Shown here: one piece after another, positions 14,001 to 29,000 of the stretch
How positions within the stretch are numbered: the first letter of the stretch is position 1
How the letters are laid out: every line of letters starts with the position of its first letter
DNA from: Owenia fusiformis
Taxonomy: Eukaryota; Annelida; Polychaeta; Sabellida; Oweniidae
Assembly: GCA_903813345.2 (NCBI GenBank)
Contig: CAIIXF020000001.1
Coordinates: 21,409,915-21,473,914, forward strand
DNA length: 64,000 nucleotides
Reading direction: 5' to 3'
Notes under the pieces: model-generated
The model's database searches: none
Seen by the model: the letters and a program-made list of their open reading frames with translations, nothing else
Told to the model about the DNA's origin: nothing
Program-made: the position numbers and the translations under genes

Positions 14001-17000
14001 TATAGTATATCTGCCCGCTACGTCATAATCTACGCTCGCATATTTGTTCATAATTTGTAACGTTCGCGTAATGACTGTAAACGACAATGGGGAAAACACA
14101 GACAATCGGGATCTGTTTGATGGTTTAAAAAAGGGAAGGAACATCCACTTAATCAATCAAAAAATTCCAGAAAATAAATGTCGGAATATTTGAGAGAACA
14201 GGAAAATCCGACCACAGCCAAGAAACGAAACTGGACATGAATATTCTAAAATATTTCCACGATTGAACAATGTGAACCAGATGACCAAGATTGGTATAGG
14301 ATAAACATATTATCCTATAGTCGGTTCAGGATATTGGGATTATCCCTTGGCCAATATGATATATTTTCCCTCGGGACCTGCGGCCCTCGGGCAAATATAT
14401 TATATTTGCCTCGGGATAATCCCAGTATCCTGAACCTCATATAGGATAATCTCTATATCTATCTAATTATCGTCACAAAGTCTGGGACATAAAGCTATAT
14501 CCATCCAGGACCATCCTCTTAAGCAGGTATTCTGAATCCATACCTCCTTCTTCCCCCTGCCATAACCAATTTGGAAGCGCCCGATTAAACTGAATCACGT
14601 GATCTAATTATGCGCAATGACTTATACATGATTTCTGTCGCAGCCAATCAGATTGCGAGTTCTTAATCGAGGAAATACTGACTGCTTATCGCAGGGGGTA
14701 AAAAGAAAGAATATATTCTGGATTTTGAAGCCCTGTGATCAGAGGATATTAAAAAATAGATTAGCGTTAATTCTTGTCATTCTTGTGTTTTCAGAAACAA
14801 ATGCCTCAATGAGAAGCGGAGGAGAGAACAGGAGAACATCTATATAGAGGAGCTAGCAGAATTGATCTCGGCTAGCATCACTGAGATGAACACATTCTCT
14901 GTTAAACCAGACAAGTGTGCCATCTTACAGGAAACTGTCAGTCAAATTCGTAGAATCAAAAATGAAGGTAAGAGAGAGGACTTTGTTATGTTGTATCAAT
15001 TGTGTGATCTTTAATCTCACTGTTTACTAATTACGTTCAAGATGTAAATACTATTAAAGAGTGCCGATATTAGGATACAAAATAATCAATTTATATGAAC
15101 CATATCAAATGATTTTTCAATAATAACAGGTGATGTGTTTCACTGAAAAAATGCACGTCAAGATGTGATAGTTGCACATTTTTAGAGCTAATATGCGACT
15201 TATTTTTATATAGCTTAAACGCATGCGTGATTGAAAAGTAATTGAAATTGTTAAGTACATACCTGGTCAATATACTCTGTTCTATGACTACATTGTAATT
15301 GTATACTTAGTAGCTCTCCTGAGTGTAAAAGCCTAGTATGTTATAGCATTGAATCATAAAGTGCTCTTTAAAAATCTTAAAGAACTATTAGTCTATATTG
15401 GCAATGGTAATACCAGCTGTAAGTGGATTGTATTCAATGTCTACTGCATATGATAATAATATAGAATAAACATCTCAACAATTTAGGATTCTATAGTGTT
15501 ATTGTCCCCTATATTCCATAAACTAACTCAGCTTGATTGTGTTGGCATTGCCAGATAATACAGGGAGACACAAAAAATGACAGCCACCTTACGTTGCATA
15601 ACTTATTTGTCTATTGACATATAGACTTGTTCCAAAAATTTCAGATGTGTAGCTCAAGTTGTTCAAATTTTATGAGTAGTCTATTTTATTGTAGACACAC
15701 ATGGATTTTACATGAGAAATGTCACTTGGCTTGTACTTTCAGGGAAATGATGTCCATTCAATTAAACACAAAATAATGTAGTTGTCATTGATAGAATCAT
15801 TATAACTTATTTCCAAAATCATGATATAAAAGCTGGGTGTCATTTTTTGTGTAAGATCCAGTTGTGCCAGCAAAGGAATAGATGACACATTTTGTAATGG
15901 TCATTTAATGTGCATCTAGATGAGCTAGTCATTTGAAACTTCTTGTTGAATTGCAAAATGGAGTGTAGTTTTAATTTGCCCAAAAATTTGTCAGAATTTC
16001 TTCAGACAAAAAAGTTATGAAACATAATGTGGGTGGATGTCATTTTTTGTGCCAAGCGGTATACTGAGAAATATTTTAATATGGAATAGATGGAAGATTG
16101 ATAATTTTGCAGAGTGATGAATTTTTGTTGATTGTTGACTAATTATTATTTAGACATTAATATAAAAAACAGAATTGCATCCCCAAGATTATTTTTGGTA
16201 ATTATGAAGTTCTTAAAGATTTAACTTTTAAACATCTTTTACTGTAATGCCTTGAATCAATAAACCATTACTATGCAACATTTTGTCTTACTTAGCTACA
16301 TACAATTGGTAGCTATTTGAAACTTAAACAATGATAATAACACATTATTAACAGATCCAGGGTGATACATATATAATTCTTCATAAAATAAATGTATTCT
16401 TTGCTATAACCCATACCAATCAGAATATATAATCAGATAATGATGACTCTCCTTTTTATTTCAGCATAGTAGAAAGCATTCATTTGATGAAAGCTACGTT
16501 TCATATTATTATTTAGATCTTGTTGGCAGCGTCAGAATTAAAATCACCTGTATTAGTTAGAGGATAGTATTTGGCTATCTGATGGAGATGAAGGGTAGAC
16601 ATGAAGATTTTGTATTAACATATGTATCATAGAGTAACATAAGATACTATTCATTAGAGAAGTCTACAATCATTCATAAGTCAGTACTTAGTCCTGAGTT
16701 GGAGGAATGTCAAGTGCAGCCAAGTTTGTTTATTTCATTTTACATTGAACAGAACAGAGTTGAATGTCCAAGATGGAGGAATGGATATTTTCTGATTGCT
16801 AAATGTTGGTTGCTGGTAATTACTGGGTGAAGCGCTTATTACCCCTGTGACACAGAGCTGTGTATTTAGCTAATAATTAAATCACTGATCTCTATCATTG
16901 TAGTATCCTGGTGCAAGATTTCAAAACTACCAATGTACCAAGTAGAATGTCTGGAAAATCATGGAAAATTAGGATATTTCGACCAGATCACTAATTTCAG

Positions 17001-20000
17001 GAAAAATCCAGTATTGAACACACTATGAGACCTTAAGAAGGCATTTCTTAGGGGGTGTTGTCATAACAAACCGGCAACAGCCGAAGCTTGCTGTGTCTGT
17101 TGTTTTGTTGATGTAGAGTGGTCTGTACTTTAAATGAAAATATGCCAGATGAAAATACAGCATGTGTTATTATGGACTTATGTAGAATACATGCTCTTTA
17201 TAGTACATGCATACTATACACTTAAACCTACCTTATATGAACATTTGTTTAAAGTGAACTCATCAGAATGTGAATATTGTCAATGTTAACTGAACACTAT
17301 ATTATGTTATTGTACGATGTATTTCCAGAGAGTTGCACATCAGATGCAGTTCAACAAAGTCACGTCTCCTCAAGTAAACCTACCATTCTGGCAAATGATG
17401 TTCTCGGACCCCTTTTATTAGAGGTAAATTTCCTTATTGGCAGCAGCTAAGACCCACAAACATGTGTAGTATCTCCAAAAAAATAGTCCCTGGAATCCTG
17501 TGCTATACCCAGTAAAATTAAACAAGATTTTGTGGATATAGAAGAGGTGTAGCATAAGATATTAAGAACTCTTTAGATACTACCATTGACATTGGTAACT
17601 CAAAACATAAAGCTTGCATACATATAGTAATATTACTAACAGCAAAAACATGTTTTAAATGATATTTATTTGGTAATCTGCTCAGTGCTCAGTAATTAGT
17701 TCAATTTGTATAGAAGATGCTTAGAGAAATAACGAAACATACAGAATGAAATAAAAATGACAATTCAAAGTGTGTCCTTGAATTAAGATGCTAATAAATG
17801 TCAGCTTGTTTCTATTACGCTTATACTCATTTGCTTCTAAGCATATCAATGAAATATCTCAGTCTTGTTACCATAGATACAACAGCTCAAGTTCACCTGC
17901 ATTCGTTAAATTGGAAATAATTCTTAAATTTAGTTGAATCCAAACAGCTTTTGAAGTCAAAATCGAACATTTATTTCACATCCAAACTTATATAAGGCTT
18001 TAAATACTTAAGATCATTGATTATGATTGATGCAATCGTTAACTTCTTATTTTCTTCACTGTTAAATCATCTATAGTAGACATAAGTGAAATTAAAGAGT
18101 GGCTTTTTATCCAAGTACTTAGGACTTTCCCATCATGCTTAAAAACATACAGTAACAATCACAAATTAGCCATTTAATTTATAGTAATGTAATATCTTGC
18201 TTACCTAATATTTACATAATTCTGTGGTTTTACAATTTTTATGTTTGTATTTGTAGGCACTAGATGGATTCCTATTTGTTGTAAACTGTCAAGGAAAAGT
18301 GGAATTTGTATCGGATAACATCTCACAATATTTGAAATATCAACAAGACGACCTAGTGAATAAGAGCATATATAACATAATACACGTTGGAGACCACGCC
18401 ATATTCAGTAAAGGTCTAGTGCCGCTTTCAGTTGGTGAGTGAATGTTATTTTATTGGAACTTTAGGCAGGCGTATGTTGGTGAATTAATCTGTGGTACCT
18501 ATATGTCTTACGAAAGTGAACCACTTCTCTAAGAAAGCTAAAATCCCAAGAATTTTTTTGTCCTTTGACTTGCATAAGTAAACAGGGGGAGGGAGTGTCA
18601 CAAAACTCAAACCCAAAAGTGTCCACAAGAAGTTTTATGCAACATTTCCTTCCAATTTATTGTTTGTTGTAACAACAACAACAAAAACAAAAGAAACTTG
18701 GGAATAACCTGATACATGGAATGTCTGGTGTATGTGAAGTGTTATTGTACAGTATTACTGTTTAATCATCTCTTGGAAGGGCCCATTTCAATGAAATAAA
18801 GCACAAAGATTATGAAGCCAAGAAGACAGAGATGAGACGTTTTCAGTATTGTGTAGGAGTACAGGCCCGTAGCCAGCTTTTGCCAAGGGGGGTTCACTTT
18901 TCAAATAATTCGTTGAGGGTTCACATTTGATAACTTTGACCAACATTTGAAAAGTGTTCAGAATGATGAAAATGATGTGATTTTGAAAGAATTTTCACCC
19001 GGGGGGTTTTGCTTTAAAACCCCAATCTCCCCCTCCCCCTGTCTACCGGTCTGGAATATTAGATCTAACTCAAATTATCCTGCTGCGTAAACCATAATGG
19101 ATTTGTAACACTATATACTTGTTTTATGGAAGTCGGGTTGCATATATAATAATGACGACTTACTTTCATTTCCTGTCGCTTCATTTTTCTATTCACAATA
19201 GTCCACAATCTCAAGTTACTTTAGTTGCATTCATGTGTATTTTATAAATGTTTGTGTACTTGATCAGAATATACTCTGATTGGAGATACACAATGTATTT
19301 ACTTGGAAATCTCATCTCTCTTGAATATATTCAAGTTGTAAAATTTATTTTTGTTTACCAGTGACCAAGCTTTGTCCGTTTCAGTTTGAATTTTAAATAA
19401 CAATTATAACGACACTTAAATATATTATACCATCTACGTCATGCAATGTAAATCTATTATGCTTGGGTGGTGAAGATACAGAATTAAGATATATTGTAAC
19501 GGGGTACATGTATTGTTATATCACTATTGTATCTTCATGTTTGCATACTACAAATAGATGAAATGTAGTTGTAACCACAGTTGTAAACCTAGCACATGAT
19601 TCATAACTGCCTGTAATAATCACAAAATTAAACCTCACTAAAAAGTTATTTTTGAATAATTTACAGATTTGTCTTTGAAACATGTATGATGCTGTTATTT
19701 TACATGTATCAAATACTTGTAAATATCCGAATATTAAACAGAATAAGATAGAATTGAATGGAATGGAAAAGAAACTTATCTAATGTCTATCAAAGAAGTG
19801 TTCTCTAACATTAGGTGCTGTAAGGGGTGTATATCTATATGTTTGATAATACTGCATTTACACGTGTCCTCAGGAAACCCTCTAAACCTTGAATGACCTT
19901 GCCTGGTGGTAAATAATCGGAGGAATAGCAGTTCATAGTTTAGCACCTTCCTAAAATTACTTATACATTGAAATATGAGAATCAATCTAATTTGTTCTAT

Positions 20001-23000
20001 TTTATCAGTTGTTCCATGAATATTGATCTGGTTGCGACTGTTTATATATATTTCAAATAATATCGGAGATATACTTGTAAGGATGTAATATCTCCTTCCA
20101 ATTTGTATTCAGGAGGTTGTGGCACATGTTTTCTTGATTATGTGGTCAAAATATATATTTGGTATTTGCATGTAACGTGGTCATACTATTATAGAATAAT
20201 TACATTAATTAATGCTGACCTGAGCCATATGAATATTGAACCCTCAATTTATCCACGGTTCCATCATCCCTCAGGAGTCAATTTACATGGAGATATTGCA
20301 TTACTTACTTGTCTGTTCATCTGTCTGTCTATTGTCTGTCCATTTGTCTGGCTGTCCATCTTTCAACAATTATGGTATGTTTTGAGACCTCTGTTTATAT
20401 GATTCCAGTCTTAAGTTATTTTTGGTGTTCATTTATATAAAAAAAGGGTCTTTTCAACTTTTTCATGTTAAATTTATTATTTCCATTAATTTTGCCAGTT
20501 GTTTTCATTCATTGAGCCTGTTGTGAGAAATCCTAGTGAAACCCCTGTTCATAGTATCTATGTGATCATGACTCAAAAAGTATTCCCACAACAAAGTTTT
20601 TGGAAATCGTATAATTTCGACATGGAAAAGAAGCAGGTTAAGCAGTAAAAATGAATTGAGAACTTTGTTCATGAACATGAAGCCCCCTATGAAGCTTTCA
20701 CACAAGACCATGTTGGCTCACCACTTGGCACCTTGCGAATGTGAATACTTTTGGGTAGACAGTGGTAGACGGGACTGGGATAGACACACAATTTCAAAAC
20801 AAATAGTTTTATAGCAAGATACCCCTCACACTTGTTGATAAAAAATGAATGCCCAAACGTATTCACATGGTGGCCAATGACTAGCCAAAACAGCCTAATG
20901 TAACAGCCACTTTACAAGGTAAATATGCATTGCTCAAAAGGATATTGAAAAACATGTATTATAGGAGTCCTAATAAACATGCAGCACATATTGAAAAATA
21001 ACTATTAATTTGATTATTGATATGTATGTGCAATATATATATGTATACATAACTATATTTAATATATCTGTTTCCACAATTATTGCCTTAGTGTCTCGTG
21101 TAGTTCAGGTCACTATTATTTACCATCATGTACTGTTATGCCAAGGCCTCACATACAAACAGAGGATAGAGTGAAATTGACCGCAACACACCAGTTGGGT
21201 TATACATTATGTAACCTCGGTTCAAACACGGGCTACTAGGGTGAACCATTTGGAAATACCAAACAAATATTAAACATCACAAATATCTATTGTTAAATTA
21301 TTAATCATTCTGGGATGACTGCAGTTTTGATTTTTTATTGACTTGACTAGCACCAAATGTAACATCCCTTGTTGTATTTATCTGTAGAGAGTACTACCAA
21401 GTGTACAGCGAGCTAAATTATGTAAAATTATTTTTTAAAAATTGGGTATTGACATCTTGAGCAACAGTTATAATCAATGTGCAAAGTGGTACATTGAATG
21501 AAAATGGTAGATTGAATGAAAGTGGTAGAATTGAAGCAATACTGACAATTTTGGAAACCCTTTTACTGAAAATACTGAAACTGAAAATTCAGGTAAAAGT
21601 ATTATAAATAGATGTGCAATCCTGTATTGTTTCTGACCTGAAGAGCTATTCAAGTGATAGATAAGTCAAAGGATATTAAATCATTTTCATTATAAAGATA
21701 CAAAACTTATATATCATTTAAAAGGTCTGGTGTAAGAATATTGAGAATATAAGGAAATAGTACAGATATATTATATCAGTTCATATTGTGATGTCCTGTA
21801 AGAGCAGATGTATCACTACGGACATACTTGCAATTGTACTAATAAAATTTATGAGCAAACAATGCTTTTGTACAAGGGTTGAACACCAACTCAAATATAC
21901 AACTTTTTTTTATTTTGTTTTAAGAGCAATTATTTATTGAATAATGGCAAACTGGTTCAGATAAAATTTAGAAATGTTTAAATGGTGGTTAACCATGCCT
22001 CTAAATATATGCAGGTTGAAGACTAGTTACATACAGTGCAGATGTATCAGAAGGATATATAGGGGTTATGCACTGGGAGGTTTTGGATACAGGGAATATC
22101 CCGAGGGATATACAATATATCTTCCCGAGGGACTGAAGGGACCGAGGGAAGATGTATTGTATATCCCAAGGGATATTCCATGTATACAAACCGACCGTGC
22201 ATAACTGGTGTATCTCATACGTGAGTGGGTTTAGGGTAGATATAACCTTTTCCAACTTTTTCAAATGACAAGATATTTATATTTAACATTTTCGTAATAT
22301 TCTTTTTGTTCAATACAATGAAATTGTAACATTTAAACTTAAAAAAATTAAATTTTAAAATTAAAAAATTAAAACTTTTGATATTTAAACTTTTTTAAAC
22401 TTTTGAAAAATTCCCGGCAGCGGGATGGATATATTATATCTGCCCGCATTTGGCCTGGAGCGGGACATATACAATATCTTTGCCCGCTCCTCAGATACGA
22501 TATATATTCCCGGGTGATATCTACCCCAAACCCACTCAAGTATGAGATACATATGCAGATGTAATACTAAGGATATATAATGCAGCGGTATCACTAGGGA
22601 TATACATGCAGATGTAATACTAAGGATATATAATGCAGCTGTATCACTAGGGATATATATTCAGATGTTATACTAGGATACAAAATGCAAACATAATTCT
22701 GTGGACATAAAATGCAGCTGTATCACTAGGGATATGCAGATATAATACTTGGAATACACAGTGCTGATATAATACTGTGGACAAAAAAAAGCAGCTGTAC
22801 CATTGGGATATATACAGATATTATACTAGGAACTCATGATGAGGATGTAATGCTGTGGACATAAAATGCAGCTGTATCACTGGGAATATATATGCAGATA
22901 TAATACTAGGAACACACAATGAGGATGGAATACTGGGGACATAAAATACAGCTGTATCACTAGGAATATGCAGATGAAATGTTAGGAACTCACGATGAGG

Positions 23001-26000
23001 ATGGAATACCGTGGACATAGACTGCAGCTGTATCACTAAGAATATATATGCAGATTTTTTTACTAGGAACATAATGCAGATGTAATACTGTGGACATAAA
23101 ATGCAGCTGTACCATTGGGATATATGCAGATGTTATACTAGGAACACACAATGGGGATGGAATACTAGGGACATAAAATGCAGCTGTATCACTAGGGATT
23201 TACATGCAGCTGTATTACAGGGGATATACATGCAGATATATTAGGGTCATACATGCAGCTGTATCACAAGGACAACATGTAGATGTATTAGGGATATACA
23301 CATTTTAATTTATAATTTGAGTTATACATATATATGAAAATGTAATAAATATGCAATGGTGTATATGCAGTTGCATTATTGTAAAGAGACTATACATGCA
23401 GGGCACCATTCAAAGTACCTGCATATTATCAGGATCTATTATATGTGAGACCCGAGCAGTGTGATAAAAGACAAGAGTTCAAAGAGCCTGGCTAAGAGGC
23501 CTCTTCTTCCAGAGACAATGTAGTATAGATGAATGGGCTACTTTATTATGGTATCTTATTGCTTCATCTCCAGGAACAACAGCTGCTATAACTGCAACAA
23601 CTGCAGTAATGATAAGAGCTGCAGCTGCTGTATAACTAGAAATATCCACAAAGTTTTATATGGACAAACATGTTGATACAATATACGTAGAAATGTGGAG
23701 ATTTTTTCAACTCAAGATTTTGTTCATAAATACAGCTGTTCATCAATGTATAGTCCTAAGTATATACCCACAGTCATTGGAGTTGTCCCAATAGGATACA
23801 CAATATCTGAGGCTCTAGGCCTGTCATAGGATATGGTTCATAGTTGCTTTGTGAATAACTGTTCTTTTTTACTGAAACCATATGTGGTACTATATATTTT
23901 ATTTATATATCACATGTAAATTGGCATAGATACAAAGTACAAAATTATGGAAGTTATGTTACACTTCGTATATTCAATTTATATGATATTAATTTATAAG
24001 AGGGTTCTGCCAATACAAGGTGCATAAGGGATGGTGTCCAATTGTAAACAGTCATGGAAAAATGAAGTTGATTTTGCTATTGTTTGACCCCCCTCATCTA
24101 ATAGAATTTTAGAATGCTGATTTGTCTTTCACTTGAATTTTAAAAAATCAACGCTATTTGCTAAATAAAGCATCATTTACCTCCTTTCCCTAAATGAAAC
24201 TTATTTCACAAGTGTTGATAATTGGAGACTTTCCCTCAAGTGAATTGAATTGGACTTTTACTCTGACATTGATTATTTTTAATGTTAAGTCTAGCATTTT
24301 CTCAAACAAAGGTTAAATAAGGCTTCTATAGTAGGCAATGCAGAACATGTTCCAAATTGAAAGATAAACTAAACGTCTAGCTGGACTATTGTAAAGTCTT
24401 ATTGTATCTATGCTTTCTTGTTAATATAATAGGCAGTCATTTTTTGTAGGAATTTATTTATTCAACATAATTACATACGGTAATATGAGAAAATACAATT
24501 GCAGGCAGTCCCTCTTACCTTATGACATACTCTGAATATGAAAATATACTTGAATGATATATAGTTAAAGCTGCCTTAATGAACACCTCTCTCTTGTGAA
24601 CACATGTCTCTAATGAACACCCTTCCAACACACCTACTTTACTGACTTTTGTATAGATTGCCCTCTCTGTAGTGAATACCTACTTACATTGAATACATTC
24701 TTGTGGCTCCATAGGTGTTCACTGCACATAGTACTGTATATCCGAATGTTTTAAATTGCAGTAAGTTTAAATGCTCATCACAATTAACAAGTTAATAAAA
24801 ATCATACAATTGTTGCATTTTCACAAAGTCAAAAAATATATCAAGAATACAACTACAATACAGAGTTAAATCAAAATTCATGTTTTTCATTCGATTAGAC
24901 ATAACAATATTGTGTATGACTAAATAGACCAGTTACTTTTTGAGAAGTGCTGTTGACCAGCAAGTTTTTATACTGACCACCTGATGAATTCAAACTGCCA
25001 GTCTGTATGACAAGCAGTAAAAAGAAGCTCAGCTCAAGCCCTGGACAGAATATCAACATGACAATTTACTGAACAACGGTCTAGATTAATGCCTCATACG
25101 TCTTTCCTGAGTATTCTCAGTTTTCAGGAAATTGGCGATATCAATTTAAAAAGTCATATTTTGTTTAAGTACTAACACTGCTAGAACTGTCAATGAAATT
25201 AGTGAATAACCTCTGAAGATTTTATAGCTATACATACCTATACTTTTTATTATTATTATAATAAAAACTGATGTTAAAAACTTGATACATTGTCATAGAG
25301 TAAAAAATGGGACTTCCTTTATTCTAGTATAATTGTTATTGTTATTTGTCAGGCAGAGAATCCATCCCATGAATTTAGCGTGTTTGAAGTTAATCATTTG
25401 TTGATGTTCCTATATTTTCCAGGAAGTATACCCTGGAATCCAGATGGCGCTGCTTATAAAGGACGTACTTTCAACTGTAGGATGTTAATAAAACCTCCAG
25501 GTAAGTTTCACTTAATACTCATTAGATGGGCCATGTTTATTACTCACTGCTTTATATTGGTTTAGTGGGCCACGTTTATCTTCCGGGTAAGTCTCTCTAA
25601 ACTGGTTTATTTAAAGGATACAGTTGCCTCTTGGGTTAGTCTCGCTTGACACTGTTTTTTATAGATATTACAAAGAAAATATATTCAGTATATGAGTTTG
25701 ATTATAATTCTTTGTTATCAATTTTTAATCAACCACTTGGTGTGTTTGAACAAACCCCTGGAATTTTTCCAGGTTAGTCGTCTTATATATTTCAATACAA
25801 TAGCGAATGTCCCTACATCACCTTGTGAGTGTAAGACAGCTTGGCCAACTGGCATGTATTTTGAAAAAGTAGCATAGTGTACTATGCATACAATGTTAAT
25901 GGAAATCCATACCATCTCCTATTATCCATTCACTTACAACTGAAATTTTCAAGCACAAGAACTACTGGGAAAATATTGGTTTCCATTATTGCTTTCAAAG

Positions 26001-29000
26001 CAACTTTTATACTCGGTCAATGTTTCATCTTACAGTTAAACATGTCTGTAGTGAACACTGCAGGGACTGGCAGAGAGTGTTCACTGTAAGGAGTGTTTAC
26101 TGTAAGGAGTGTTTACTGTAAGAAGTGTTTACTGTAAGGAGTGTTTACTATAAAAGTGTTCACATTAAGAAGTTGTAGTAACATGCGAGTCAGTGGGACA
26201 TTAAAACATGAACCTAGACCTTTTCTCAATCTTAACTGGTATCCAAGCAAACCATCAGGTTTCTATTTCTTTTCAAAATATTTGAGCATTCATTTTTCCG
26301 AGAAATTTTCTAGTTATTTTTAAATTGTGTAAATAAGAGTTCACATATTATTATAAGTAGAAATCGCCTCTTTTCATAGAAGACTGCAAGTTCAAATCTG
26401 AACCCAAATCATGTGTATGATCACATTTCTTGCTTATACACATCTTTTGTTTATTGAGATGCAGAGCTAGGGCACCTGGGAATAATTCTCCTTTGTTTTA
26501 GATGATGAAAATGATGTTGAAGTGAAGCAGACCCACGTATCCCAGTATGAAGGCATGCAGATATCTGCTGTTCTAGTTCCTTACCCTAATAGCCGGGACA
26601 ATTTAGGTTTAGCAGATGACACAGGTATGTCCCCTCTAGCATCTTGCATGTTCACTTATTGACCATATATGGAAAATTATTTTTTCATTTTCTCTTCTAT
26701 TAACTTGATATAAAGTGAACCTCTGTAGGTTGAAAACCTCCAATAGATAGCCTCCTCGAATACACCCCCTCCCCCTAAGATACCCTCATGTACTTCACCC
26801 CTAAGGTATGCTTATACACTCCTCCCCTAAGATATCCTCATGTATGTCACCCTCTGAGTTATGCCGATACACCCCTTCTGCTAAGATACCCTCATGTACA
26901 TGTACTTCACCCACTAAGTACATATATGTCACTCACTAAGTTATGCTTATACACCCCTCCCCCAAGATACCCTCATGTACTTCACCTCCCTCAGGTATGC
27001 TCATACACCCAATCCCTCTAATTACCCTCGTGTACTTTGCCCCCTCCCCCTCCTAAGGTATGCTCATATACTACCCCTCTAAGACACCCTCATATACAAT
27101 CCCCTCATATACCCTAATGTACACCTCCCTTTACAATACCCTCATATACATCCCCCTAACATCTCTAAAAAAGAATATCAGTTACATTTTCCTCAGTATG
27201 GTTTTGAGAAAGCTAAGCTTGCATAAGCTATAAATATATATTCATAATCAGATTTTTATAAAACAAAGGTAATCCTAAATTATAACACTATAGGAATCCA
27301 TATATGAACTTGTAATATACAAGTTATAATCCCAATGAACAAAGTTTGGGGGGATATAACGGCTCTGTATGAACATCCATCTAGGCAATAACTCAAATGC
27401 CATTGAACCATGTTGATAAAATGGCAGCCAGTTTCAAAATTGCAGCCATTTTGGTTTCAATTTTTGGGGTATTTTAGTTTATGTCGGATATTGATAATGT
27501 TGAAAATCTAATTATTTAAAAAATGTTCAAAATGGCCACCATTTTTATGCGTGTTATTTTACAGTTTTTAATATTACTTGAAAAGAAATAGGGCGACTTT
27601 GTTTAAATTTTATATCTGACTACTTAGAAGCATTTTACACTTTCTTAAAATGTTTTTGGAACGATGGTGGCCATGTTTATGTCACGTTATTTTTAGTTTT
27701 TTGCTGTCACTGAAAAGTTTGTTGAAATTTTACATGTGAATACTAAGGAGAAATATTACACTCTCTTGTTACAATTTTGCTAATTGGTGGCCATTTATAA
27801 AAATAGCAGCCATGGCAATGTGTTCGGATTTGCTAAGCCTTGGCATTGCTGTTATCTAGTTCTGATTTTTATGAACAGTAACATAACATAATAAGGCATA
27901 AGCTATACTCATAATCTGATTGGAATAAAACAAAGCTTATCCTAAATAAAAACAACTGAAGAAATCCATATCCCGTAGTGGGCTCCTTTAGTTATAAGGT
28001 AATATAACAGGTATACAGGTAATTCTGATTTCAATGAACAGGTCAGGAAGATATACGTGTCATTTTATTACGAATAGTGCATTGTAGAGTAATATGTTAA
28101 CTTTGGCTTAAATGTACTTCATTGTTTTCTAGATGGCCAATCATGCTTGGTTTGTATCGCCAGGACACTAGCTATCACTGAGAAGAGAAATAGCATGCTT
28201 GGTATTGAACAGTTCACAACTAAACAGAACATAAACGGACAAATTGTTGGATGTGATACAAGGTATTGAACTAAAATCAACTTGTAACAATATATAGATA
28301 TGTGTGCTAGTACATCTTTTGTTTCACTTGTCCAATCATTTTTTATTCAGTTTATTGATATTTATACATATAATGTTTATCTCTGACTTGTTGGTCCTCT
28401 GAACAAATAATCACAATTTATTCAAATTAATCCGACAAATTTTGTGATTATGATGTGACAGTCATGCAAGGACACTGTCATCTTGAATTTTGTCATTGTT
28501 TTGGTTCAAAGAATTTTTGAAAACCTTGCTTACTATTGACTTGTTTAAAGTATACATAAATGGGTTATGGTCATGGAACAAGGATGAATTTAGAAATAAC
28601 CTTGGGAGTGTGTTAATAAATTACATCCTACAGACACATGTCAGGGTTGGCCGTCTCAATATCACAATCTACATGTCAATGTCACATTCTCCCATTGATG
28701 TTGAAAAATGTATTTTTTACAAATTGTTTCAGTGGAATAAAACCTTCGAAGTACAGATACCCGGACTTTGATGGCCATAATATTATTGACTTTGCACACG
28801 CAAATGATGTCCAGCTATTAAATAAACATTTACAAGAAGGTAATTTAGAGTCATTTATATTATCTCTCTCTGTATTTTGATTCATAAGGCATCTAGTTTT
28901 TAATTTCTGTAGAGCTATCTGATAAACACATCACTAATTTCTGTCTTGCATCACCATGGATTCCCCTATAAATGTGGATTGAATGAAATGATAATCATAA

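Noticed and set aside
13860-14156. 98-codon minus-strand open frame
   Set aside because: It runs through the GC-capped palindrome and has no recognisable similarity; composition reflects the repeat.
20300-20360. TCTGTC tract as a possible further repeat-element copy
   Set aside because: The hairpin start and the tandem units are not visible nearby; too weak to call.
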